A DNA stretch of 64,000 nucleotides, from positions 62,001-126,000 of the forward strand of contig JAGIAH010000003.1 of the NCBI GenBank assembly GCA_017744915.1. Direction: 5' to 3'. The stretch comes from Agrobacterium tumefaciens (GTDB lineage Bacteria > Pseudomonadota > Alphaproteobacteria > Rhizobiales > Rhizobiaceae). Position numbers and translations under genes: made by a program. Shown one piece after another: positions 57,312 to 64,000 of this stretch; within the stretch, counting starts at the first letter, position 1; every line of letters begins with the position of its first letter. The notes beneath the pieces are model-generated. The model did not search any database. It was not told the DNA's origin and worked only from the letters and a program-made list of their open reading frames with translations.

Positions 57312-58319
57312 ATGAGAAAGCTTCTTCTGACCACCACGGCCATCGCTTTCGCCGTTGGCGCCGCAGCGCCGGCAATGGCCGAATTCAACAGCCGCAATAT
57401 CCGCGTTTCGAACGGCATCAACCAGGACCACCCGGTCGGCAACGGCATCAAGGCCATGCAGGCCTGCCTGGACGACAAGTCGGGCGGCAAGCTGAAGCTG
57501 ACGGCATTCTGGGGCGGCGCTCTCGGCGGTGACCTTCAGGCAACCCAGGCACTCCGCTCCGGCGTTCAGGAAGCCGTCGTAACGTCCTCTTCGCCGCTCG
57601 TCGGCCTCATCCCGTCGCTCGGCGTCTTCGACCTGCCGTTCCTCTTCGCCAATGCCAAGGAAGCCGATGCCGTCATGGACGGCGCCTTTGGCGACATGAT
57701 GAACAAGAAGCTGGAAGAACAGGGCCTCGTGAACCTGGCTTACTGGGAAAACGGTTTCCGCAACCTCTCCAACTCCAAGCATGCCGTGAACAAGTGGGAA
57801 GATTTCTCGGGCCTCAAGGTCCGCGTGATGCAGAACAATATCTTCCTCGACACCTTCCAGAACCTCGGCGCCAATGCGACGCCGATGGCCTTCGGCGAAG
57901 TCTTCTCGGCGCTGGAAACCAACGCGATCGACGCACAGGAAAACCCCTATGTGACGATCGACACCTCGAAGTTCTACGAGGTGCAGAAGTACATCACCGA
58001 GACGAACCACGCTTATACGCCGTTCCTCTTCCTCTTCTCCAAGCCGATCTTCGACAGCTACACTCCCGAAGAGCAGGCAGCGCTGCGTGAATGCGCAGTC
58101 GTCGGCCGCGACGAAGAGCGCAAGGTCATCCGTGAACTGAACCAGAAGTCGCTGGAGAAGATCAAGGCTGCCGGCCTTGAAGTGAACACGCTGTCTGCAG
58201 AAGAGCAGACCCGCATTCGCGAAAAGTCGATGGTCGTTTACGAAAAGCACAAGGCTGAAATCGGCGCCGACGTCGTTGATGCCGCTCTTGCGGACCTGAA
58301 GAAGATCCGCGGCCAGTAA
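57312..58319 (+). CDS. dctP: TRAP transporter periplasmic solute-binding protein (DctP family)
   Basis: This 335-aa protein has a signal peptide ending APAMAEF (about residues 1-24). The DctP domain shows the family pattern: a carboxylate-binding Arg in SGLKVRVMQNN and the asparagine loop EVFSALETNAIDAQENPYVTI. It should capture the acidic substrate in the periplasm for DctQM. GGGAGGATATT precedes the ATG. The neighbouring catabolic genes suggest a pentonate, tetronate or similar sugar acid as ligand, but sequence alone cannot fix it. It is the last gene before a strong terminator. Confidence 0.94.
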   Translation: MRKLLLTTTAIAFAVGAAAPAMAEFNSRNIRVSNGINQDHPVGNGIKAMQACLDDKSGGKLKLTAFWGGALGGDLQATQALRSGVQEAVVTSSSPLVGLIPSLGVFDLPFLFANAKEADAVMDGAFGDMMNKKLEEQGLVNLAYWENGFRNLSNSKHAVNKWEDFSGLKVRVMQNNIFLDTFQNLGANATPMAFGEVFSALETNAIDAQENPYVTIDTSKFYEVQKYITETNHAYTPFLFLFSKPIFDSYTPEEQAALRECAVVGRDEERKVIRELNQKSLEKIKAAGLEVNTLSAEEQTRIREKSMVVYEKHKAEIGADVVDAALADLKKIRGQ

Positions 58320-58337
58320 GCCCATCTGGTTGAAATG

Positions 58338-58374
58338 AAAAACACCCGGAGGTTTCCGCCTCCGGGTGTTTTTG
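58338..58374 (+). terminator. terminator of the FAH/TRAP operon
   Basis: AACACCCGGAGG and CCTCCGGGTGTT form a 12-bp perfect stem around TTTCCG, followed by TTTG, 20 bases after the dctP stop codon. Confidence 0.95.
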
Positions 58375-58394
58375 TTTGCGGAAAATTCAGGCCG

Positions 58395-58419
58395 GAAAAA
58401 AGGCTGCCGGAGCAGCCTT
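58395..58419 (-). terminator. terminator of acs
   Basis: On the minus strand AAGGCTGC and GCAGCCTT pair perfectly around TCCG, followed by TTTTTT. It lies about 10 bases beyond the acs stop. Confidence 0.93.
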
Positions 58420-58428
58420 CTCGGGAAA

Positions 58429-60384
58429 TCAGGATGCCGTGCGGTTCTGCCGGTTGGCGATGAGGTCTTCGACCACCGCCGGATCGGCGAGCGTCGATGT
58501 ATCCCCCAACGCACCAAAGTCATCCTCGGCGATCTTGCGCAGGATACGCCGCATGATCTTGCCGGAGCGGGTCTTGGGCAGGCCCGGTGCGAACTGGATC
58601 TTGTCCGGTGTCGCGACCGGCCCGATCTCGTTACGCACGTGCTTTACCAGCTCCTCACGCAGCGCATAATCGCCATTCTGGCCCGCCATCAGCGTGACAT
58701 AACAATAGATGCCCTGCCCCTTGATGGCATGCGGGTAACCGACCACGGCCGCTTCCGAAACGAGATGATGCGACACCAGCGCCGACTCCACCTCGGCCGT
58801 GCCAAGACGGTGGCCGGAAACGTTCAACACGTCATCGACGCGGCCGGTGATCCAGTAATAACCATCCTCGTCGCGACGGCAGCCATCGCCGGTGAAGTAC
58901 TTGCCCTTGTAGGTGGAGAAGTATGTATCGACGAAGCGCTGGTGATCGCCATAGACGGAGCGCGACTGGCCCGGCCAACTGTCGATGATGCAGAGATTGC
59001 CGTCCGCCGGCCCTTCCAGCACATTGCCCTCCGCATCGACAAGCTGCGGCTGCACGCCGAAGAACGGCCGTGTCGCCGAACCCGGTTTCAGATCGGTAGC
59101 CCCCGGCAGCGGCGAGATGAGAATGCCGCCGGTTTCCGTCTGCCACCAGGTGTCGACGATCGGGCTCTTGTCCTCGCCGACCACATGGTAATACCACTCC
59201 CAGGCTTCCGGATTGATCGGCTCGCCAACCGTGCCGAGAAGCCGCAGGCTGTCGCGTGATGAACGCGTGACGAACTGGTCACCCGCTCCCATCAGCGATC
59301 GGAGCGCCGTCGGCGCGGTATAGAAGATATTGACCTTGTGTTTGTCGATGACTTCCCAGAAACGGCCCTGATCCGGGAAGTTGGGCACACCTTCGAACAT
59401 CAGCGTCGTCGCGCAATTCGCGAGCGGCCCGTAGACGATATAGGAATGGCCGGTGACCCAGCCGACATCGGCGGTGCACCAGAAGACCTCGCCATCCTTG
59501 TAGTCGAACACATATTCATGCGTCATCGACGTATAGACGAGGTAGCCACCCGTGGTGTGCAGAACGCCCTTCGGCTTGCCGGTGGACCCGGATGTGTACA
59601 GGATGAACAGCGGATCTTCCGCCCGCATCTTCGCCGGCGGGCAATCCGGTTTCACCGTGGCGATTTCCTGATGGTACCAGATATCGCGACCTGGCGCCCA
59701 GCCGGTCTTGCCGCCAGTGCGGCGCACGACGAGAACCTTGTTGACGATGACGTATTGCTTGGCGGCGATATCGATCGCCTTGTCCGTGTTTTCCTTGAGC
59801 GGGATCGGTTTGCCGCCGCGCACGCCTTCATCGCAGGTGATGACGAAGGTTGATTCGCAGTCGACGATGCGGCCGGCCAGCGCCTCCGGCGAGAAGCCGC
59901 CAAAAACGACGGAATGCACGGCACCGATGCGGGCACAGGCGAGCATGGCATAGGCCGCCTCGGGAATCATCGGCATGTAAATGGTGACGCGGTCGCCCTT
60001 CTTGACGCCGTGCTTCTTCAGCACATTGGCCAGACGGCAGACATAATCATAGAGCTGGTTATAGGTGATCTTCTTGTCGATATAGGGGTTGTCGCCTTCC
60101 CAGATGATCGCGGTACGCTCGCCATGTGTCTTCAGATGCCGGTCGATACAGTTATAGGAAACGTTCGTCAGGCCGTCCTCGAACCACTTGATCGGCACCC
60201 GGCCCTTGAAGGACGTGTTCTTGACCTTGGTATAAGGCTTGAACCAGTCGATACGCCGGCCGTGCTTGTCCCAGAATTTTTCAGGATTCTCGACGCTCTC
60301 CTGGTACCATTTCTGGTAACGCTCATTGTCGATGAGCGTGCGAGCTTTCGCCGACTTGAGCACCGGATAGATTTTGGCAGACAT
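58429..60384 (-). CDS. acs: Acetyl-coenzyme A synthetase
   Basis: Acs activates acetate to acetyl-CoA through an acetyl-adenylate. The 651-aa length is standard. The AMP-binding P-loop is [48 protein letters not shown] and the acetylation-controlled Lys motif [14 protein letters not shown] near the C-terminus are all intact. AGGAGGAG lies just before the ATG at 60384. It is monocistronic, divergent from trcR. Two TTGCAA-like repeats in its promoter are a candidate control site. Confidence 0.97.
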   Translation of the reverse strand: MSAKIYPVLKSAKARTLIDNERYQKWYQESVENPEKFWDKHGRRIDWFKPYTKVKNTSFKGRVPIKWFEDGLTNVSYNCIDRHLKTHGERTAIIWEGDNPYIDKKITYNQLYDYVCRLANVLKKHGVKKGDRVTIYMPMIPEAAYAMLACARIGAVHSVVFGGFSPEALAGRIVDCESTFVITCDEGVRGGKPIPLKENTDKAIDIAAKQYVIVNKVLVVRRTGGKTGWAPGRDIWYHQEIATVKPDCPPAKMRAEDPLFILYTSGSTGKPKGVLHTTGGYLVYTSMTHEYVFDYKDGEVFWCTADVGWVTGHSYIVYGPLANCATTLMFEGVPNFPDQGRFWEVIDKHKVNIFYTAPTALRSLMGAGDQFVTRSSRDSLRLLGTVGEPINPEAWEWYYHVVGEDKSPIVDTWWQTETGGILISPLPGATDLKPGSATRPFFGVQPQLVDAEGNVLEGPADGNLCIIDSWPGQSRSVYGDHQRFVDTYFSTYKGKYFTGDGCRRDEDGYYWITGRVDDVLNVSGHRLGTAEVESALVSHHLVSEAAVVGYPHAIKGQGIYCYVTLMAGQNGDYALREELVKHVRNEIGPVATPDKIQFAPGLPKTRSGKIMRRILRKIAEDDFGALGDTSTLADPAVVEDLIANRQNRTAS

Positions 60385-60498
60385 TAACTCCTCCTGGAAC
60401 CGGGTATGGCTTTTGACGCGGCCCGAGACTCCCACCTCAGGCATGTGTTGAATTCATAGCAGGTCAAATGCGCACGGCAATTAGACAAAGGTCATTTG

Positions 60499-60527
60499 TT
60501 TCGCAAAGAATTGCAATTATGATGCAA
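60499..60527 (-). promoter_or_regulatory. candidate short-chain fatty-acid/acetate regulator site upstream of acs
   Basis: TTTCGCAAA (60499-60507) and ATTGCAAT (60510-60517) are two near-palindromes one helical turn apart. A larger dyad TTGCA-N7-TGCAA spans 60511-60527. The pattern recalls the paired TTTGCAAA sites of ScfR/PccR/RamB-type regulators of acetate and propionate genes. It lies about 115-145 bases upstream of the acs ATG. Assignment is by resemblance only. Confidence 0.4.
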
Positions 60528-60614
60528 TCCGGTTATAGAGCGCCAATATCCCGGAAATCAGTGGTTGATACCACGCCCGCGACACCGGCGCGGACGGACA
60601 GAAGGACTGTATCT

Positions 60615-61316
60615 ATGGCTCAACAATTGCTCATGCCAAAGGCAACGGCTGTATGGCTGGTTGACAACACCGCGCTGTCGTTCGATCAGATCGCCACGTT
60701 CTGCAAACTGCATCCGCTCGAAGTCAAGGCCATTGCCGACGGTGAAGCCGCGCAGGGTATCAAGGGCCTCGACCCGATCGCGACCGGACAGCTTTCCCGC
60801 GACGAGATCGCCCGCGCCGAAGCCAATCCCAACCACAAGCTCAAGCTTTCCGAGCCGAAAGTCCGCGTTCCAGAATCCAAGCGCCGTGGCCCGCGTTACA
60901 CCCCGGTTTCCAAGCGTCAGGACCGTCCGAATGCCATTCTCTGGCTCGTTCGCAACCATCCGGAATTGAAGGACGCGCAGATTTCGCGTCTCGTCGGCAC
61001 CACCAAGTCGACGATTGAACAGATTCGCGACCGCACCCATTGGAACTCGGCCAACCTGACGCCGATGGACCCGGTAACGCTCGGCCTCTGCAGCCAGATC
61101 GACCTCGACCTCGAAGTCGAACGCGCCTCGCGCGGCCGTCCGCTGCCGACTGCGGAAGAACTCGACAACACGCTGCAGCCGGCATCGGCAACGGAAGGCC
61201 TGGACTACAACTTCCAGCGTGAGGAAGACGAGCAGATCGACGCCGATGCAGTCTTCAAGAAGCTCTCTTCGCTGAAGTCCACGCAGAAGGATGAAGACGA
61301 AGACGATCAATACTGA
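60615..61316 (+). CDS. trcR: Cell-cycle transcriptional regulator TrcR (DUF1013)
   Basis: This 233-aa protein belongs to the alphaproteobacterial DUF1013 family, described as the cell-cycle regulator TrcR associated with RNA polymerase. It starts MAQQLLMPKATAVWLVDNTALSFDQIA. Two helix-turn-helix-like blocks are seen (LSFDQIATFCKLHPLEVKAIADG and DAQISRLVGTTKSTIEQIRDR). It ends in a strongly acidic tail (KDEDEDDQY). AAGGA lies about 8 bases before the ATG at 60615; an upstream in-frame extension is not protein-like. A terminator follows. Confidence 0.9.
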   Translation: MAQQLLMPKATAVWLVDNTALSFDQIATFCKLHPLEVKAIADGEAAQGIKGLDPIATGQLSRDEIARAEANPNHKLKLSEPKVRVPESKRRGPRYTPVSKRQDRPNAILWLVRNHPELKDAQISRLVGTTKSTIEQIRDRTHWNSANLTPMDPVTLGLCSQIDLDLEVERASRGRPLPTAEELDNTLQPASATEGLDYNFQREEDEQIDADAVFKKLSSLKSTQKDEDEDDQY

Positions 61317-61339
61317 TCTCAACCCGTCTGAAGATTGAG

Positions 61340-61370
61340 AACCCGGCCTCAGCGCCGGGTTTTTTATTTT
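61340..61370 (+). terminator. terminator of trcR
   Basis: AACCCGGC and GCCGGGTT form an 8-bp stem around CTCAGC, followed by TTTTTATTTT. It lies 24 bases after the trcR stop and next to the convergent yggS stop. Confidence 0.95.
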
Positions 61371-61375
61371 CCGCC

Positions 61376-62035
61376 CTATCGCGCGCCAAAGATTGCCGAG
61401 CCGACGCGCACGCTGGTCGCGCCAAATTCGACGGCGGTTTCGAAATCGCCAGACATGCCCATGGAAAGCTTTTCAAGGCCACATTCCTTCGCAAGCTTCG
61501 CCAGAAGCGCAAAATGCGGACCGGGATTTTCCTCCGCCGGCGGAATGCACATCAGGCCCTCCACTGGAAGTTTCAGTTCCTCCCGGCAAAGCTTGACGAA
61601 GGCGACAGTTTCCCGCGGATCGATGCCCGCCTTCTGTGGCTCAAGGCCGGTATTGACCTGGATGTAAAAACGCAGGTTGCGGTCCTGTTTCGTGCATTCT
61701 TCGGCAAGCGCGCGGGCGATCTTCTCCCGGTCGACACTCTGCACCACATCGAACAGCGCAACGGCATCCGCCGCTTTGTTGGATTGCAGCGGGCCGATCA
61801 GATGCAATTCTATGCCCGGCGCCTTCTCTTTCAGCTCCGGCCACTTGGCCTGTGCTTCCTGCACGCGGTTTTCACCAAATATGCGTTGGCCTGCATCGAT
61901 GACGGGCTGGATCGCTTCCGCATCAAATGTCTTCGAGACAGCAACGAGGGCTACGTCGGCAGGCTTGCGGCCGGATTTTTCCGCGACATCGCCAATGCGC
62001 TGCCTGACATCCTCAAGACGTGCTTCGATTTCCAT
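61376..62035 (-). CDS. yggS: YggS/PLPBP family pyridoxal-phosphate homeostasis protein
   Basis: This 219-aa protein binds PLP on a fold-type III barrel without known catalysis and helps control free PLP and amino-acid balance. The PLP Lys is in LVAVSKTFDAEAI; GENRVQEAQAKW, HLIGPLQSNKA and the phosphate-binding end LSMGMSGDFETAVEFGATSVRVGSAIFG follow the family. The ATG at 62035 has GAAGG upstream, preferred to a longer frame from 62056. It is divergent from leuS and convergent with trcR. Confidence 0.93.
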   Translation of the reverse strand: MEIEARLEDVRQRIGDVAEKSGRKPADVALVAVSKTFDAEAIQPVIDAGQRIFGENRVQEAQAKWPELKEKAPGIELHLIGPLQSNKAADAVALFDVVQSVDREKIARALAEECTKQDRNLRFYIQVNTGLEPQKAGIDPRETVAFVKLCREELKLPVEGLMCIPPAEENPGPHFALLAKLAKECGLEKLSMGMSGDFETAVEFGATSVRVGSAIFGAR

Positions 62036-62226
62036 CACGAGACCTTCTTTTACCATTCAAACCGCTAACTAGACGCCGAATGCCTTGATGCCAAGCGGGT
62101 TTAGCACCATTTGAGGCACGCTGGCCAAGATTGCACCTCCGAATGTCCCGCCAAACTTGACGCCCCGGTCGTTTCATGGTGAAGGTCAGCGCACATTTTT
62201 CCCCTCGATACCCGGAATTTTAGACA

Positions 62227-64000
62227 ATGGCCATCGAACGTTACAATCCTCGCGACGCCGAGCCGCGCTGGCAGCAGAAATGGAACGAAGACAAGGTTTT
62301 CGTCACCGACAACAGCGATCCGCGCGAGAAATATTACGTTCTAGAGATGTTTCCCTATCCCTCGGGACGCATCCATATGGGCCATGTCCGCAACTACGCC
62401 ATGGGTGACGTCGTCGCCCGTTACAAGCGCGCCCGCGGTTTCAACGTCCTGCACCCGATGGGCTGGGACGCCTTCGGCATGCCCGCCGAAAATGCGGCCA
62501 TGCAGAACAAGGTCCATCCCAAGGACTGGACCTACCAGAACATCGCCACCATGCGTGGCCAGCTGAAATCCATGGGCCTGTCGCTGGACTGGACCCGCGA
62601 ATTCGCCACCTGCGACGTGGAATATTACCACCGCCAGCAGGCGCTGTTCGTCGACTTCATGGATAAGGGCCTGGTTTACCGCAAGCAGTCCAAGGTTAAC
62701 TGGGACCCGGTCGACCACACGGTTCTGGCCAATGAGCAGGTGATCGACGGCCGCGGCTGGCGCTCTGGCGCGCTGGTGGAACAGCGCGAACTGACGCAAT
62801 GGTTCTTCCGCATCACCGATTTCAGCCAGGACCTGCTGGACGAGCTGGATACGCTGGACCAGTGGCCGGAAAAAGTGCGCCTGATGCAGAAGAACTGGAT
62901 CGGCCGCTCCGAAGGCCTGTCACTGCGCTGGCAGACCGTCACTGAGACGGCTCCGGAAGGTTTCTCCGACATCACTGTCTACACGACGCGTCCAGACACG
63001 CTGTTCGGCGCCTCCTTCCTGGCAATCGCCGCCGACCACCCGCTGGCAAAGGAACTGTCGGCGAACAACCCGGCGATTGCCGAGTTCTGCGATGAATGCC
63101 GCCGCCATGGCACTTCGCTGGCAGCGCTGGAAACCGCGGAAAAGAAGGGCATCGATACCGGCGTCAAGGTCGTGCATCCGCTGGATCCCAACTGGGAACT
63201 GCCGGTCTATGTCGCCAACTTCGTGTTGATGGACTACGGCACCGGCGCGATCTTCGGCTGCCCCTCCGGTGACCAGCGCGACCTGGATTTCGCCCGCAAA
63301 TATGGCCTGCCGGTCGTGGCGGTCGTCGCACCCGAAGGCCCGGATGCAGCAAACTTCACCATTGACGACACCGCCTTCACCGATGATGGCGTGATGATCA
63401 ATTCCGGTTTCCTGAACGGCATGAAGACGGCGGACGCCTTCGAAGCCGTCGTGCAGAAGCTGTCGGCGCAGATGCTGGGCAATACGCCGCAGGCCGAACG
63501 CAAGGTCAATTTCCGCCTGCGCGACTGGGGCATTTCCCGCCAGCGTTATTGGGGCTGCCCGATCCCGGTCATTCACTGCGAAGTCTGCGGTGTCGTGCCG
63601 GTTCCGAAAAAGGATTTGCCCGTCAAGCTGCCCGACGACGTGACTTTCGACGTGCCCGGCAACCCGCTGGATCGCCATCCGACCTGGCGCCATGTCTCCT
63701 GCCCGCAATGCGGCCATGACGCGCGCCGCGAGACGGATACGATGGACACCTTCGTCGATTCCAGCTGGTATTACACGCGCTTTACCGCGCCTTGGGAAGA
63801 CGCGCCGACCGATCCGAAGGTCGCCAATCACTGGCTGCCGGTGGATCAATATATCGGCGGTATCGAACACGCGATCCTGCATCTGCTCTATTCGCGTTTC
63901 TTCACCCGCGCGATGCGCGAGACCGGCCATGTGGACGTCAAGGAACCCTTCAAGGGCCTGTTCACGCAGGGCATGGTGGTGCATGAGACCTACAGCCGTG
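62227..64000 (+). CDS. leuS: Leucyl-tRNA synthetase, 3' truncated by window edge
   Basis: LeuS charges tRNA-Leu. The visible 591 codons start at ATG 62227 with [19 protein letters not shown] and remain open to the window end. The HIGH motif is seen in [16 protein letters not shown] (about 42-57). The CP1 editing domain is present, with [15 protein letters not shown] and [20 protein letters not shown], and the zinc-like segment [13 protein letters not shown] is readable. The KMSKS loop and anticodon-binding domain lie beyond the window. The ribosome-binding site is weak (GGAA). It is divergent from yggS with 191 bp between starts. Confidence 0.96.
   Translation, partial: MAIERYNPRDAEPRWQQKWNEDKVFVTDNSDPREKYYVLEMFPYPSGRIHMGHVRNYAMGDVVARYKRARGFNVLHPMGWDAFGMPAENAAMQNKVHPKDWTYQNIATMRGQLKSMGLSLDWTREFATCDVEYYHRQQALFVDFMDKGLVYRKQSKVNWDPVDHTVLANEQVIDGRGWRSGALVEQRELTQWFFRITDFSQDLLDELDTLDQWPEKVRLMQKNWIGRSEGLSLRWQTVTETAPEGFSDITVYTTRPDTLFGASFLAIAADHPLAKELSANNPAIAEFCDECRRHGTSLAALETAEKKGIDTGVKVVHPLDPNWELPVYVANFVLMDYGTGAIFGCPSGDQRDLDFARKYGLPVVAVVAPEGPDAANFTIDDTAFTDDGVMINSGFLNGMKTADAFEAVVQKLSAQMLGNTPQAERKVNFRLRDWGISRQRYWGCPIPVIHCEVCGVVPVPKKDLPVKLPDDVTFDVPGNPLDRHPTWRHVSCPQCGHDARRETDTMDTFVDSSWYYTRFTAPWEDAPTDPKVANHWLPVDQYIGGIEHAILHLLYSRFFTRAMRETGHVDVKEPFKGLFTQGMVVHETYSR

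Overview
The window reads as chromosomal DNA of a Rhizobiaceae alphaproteobacterium of the Agrobacterium tumefaciens complex. The strongest evidence is the pair of cyclic beta-1,2-glucan genes: chvA (588 aa exporter) and chvB (2831 aa synthase). Supporting signs are a SAM-II riboswitch before metA, a RIME1-type rhizobial palindromic repeat, a biotin pyruvate carboxylase of rhizobial type and a TrcR/DUF1013 gene. Coding is dense and GC-rich, with long spurious antisense frames. I recognised no tRNA, rRNA, CRISPR array, insertion sequence or prophage. The last gene (leuS) runs off the right edge and the first (trmD) off the left.

Layout. 1-2.2 kb: trmD, a convergent TauE-like permease, and rplS. 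2.4-6.7 kb: a type I secretion module (ABC transporter, membrane-fusion protein, small RTX-like cargo) with strikingly AT-rich spacers. 6.7-12.7 kb: an MFS permease, leuC, a DinB-like protein divergent from a TetR regulator, and an M48 lipoprotein protease. 12.9-19.4 kb: thiamine genes, with a TPP riboswitch driving thiB-thiP-thiQ, then a VOC protein, an Uup-type ABC-F ATPase and thiamine pyrophosphokinase. 19.5-27.8 kb: SAM-II/metA, RIME1, galM, mtgA, ispA, an OmpA-like lipoprotein, ispG, and an MFS/DeoR pair. 27.8-43.5 kb: pyc, a LuxR protein with no synthase beside it, chvA, a small membrane protein and chvB. 44-47.8 kb: an M20 amidohydrolase, a 47-aa membrane peptide, an L-2-hydroxyglutarate dehydrogenase-like flavoprotein and a threonine dehydratase-like enzyme.

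47.9-58.3 kb is a sugar-acid catabolic locus. A leftward operon (IlvD/Edd dehydratase, 3-hydroxyisobutyrate dehydrogenase-like reductase, DenD-like dehydrogenase) diverges from a rightward set (D-2-hydroxyacid FAD dehydrogenase, GntR/FCD regulator, FAH-family protein, TRAP transporter DctQ-DctM-DctP). A shared AGGTTGTC(A/T)GA motif lies in the divergent promoter and before the FAH/TRAP operon, suggesting common control by the GntR protein. The likely substrate is a pentonate or related sugar acid imported by the TRAP system, dehydrated to a 2-keto-3-deoxy acid and processed by the FAH enzyme.

58.4-64 kb: acs, trcR, yggS (PLP homeostasis) and leuS. Intrinsic terminators mark most transcription-unit ends. 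Several genes appear to start at TTG codons (pyc, chvA, mtgA, the small membrane protein, the FAD dehydrogenase). Functional names rest on residues and family knowledge read by eye; no database search was run.
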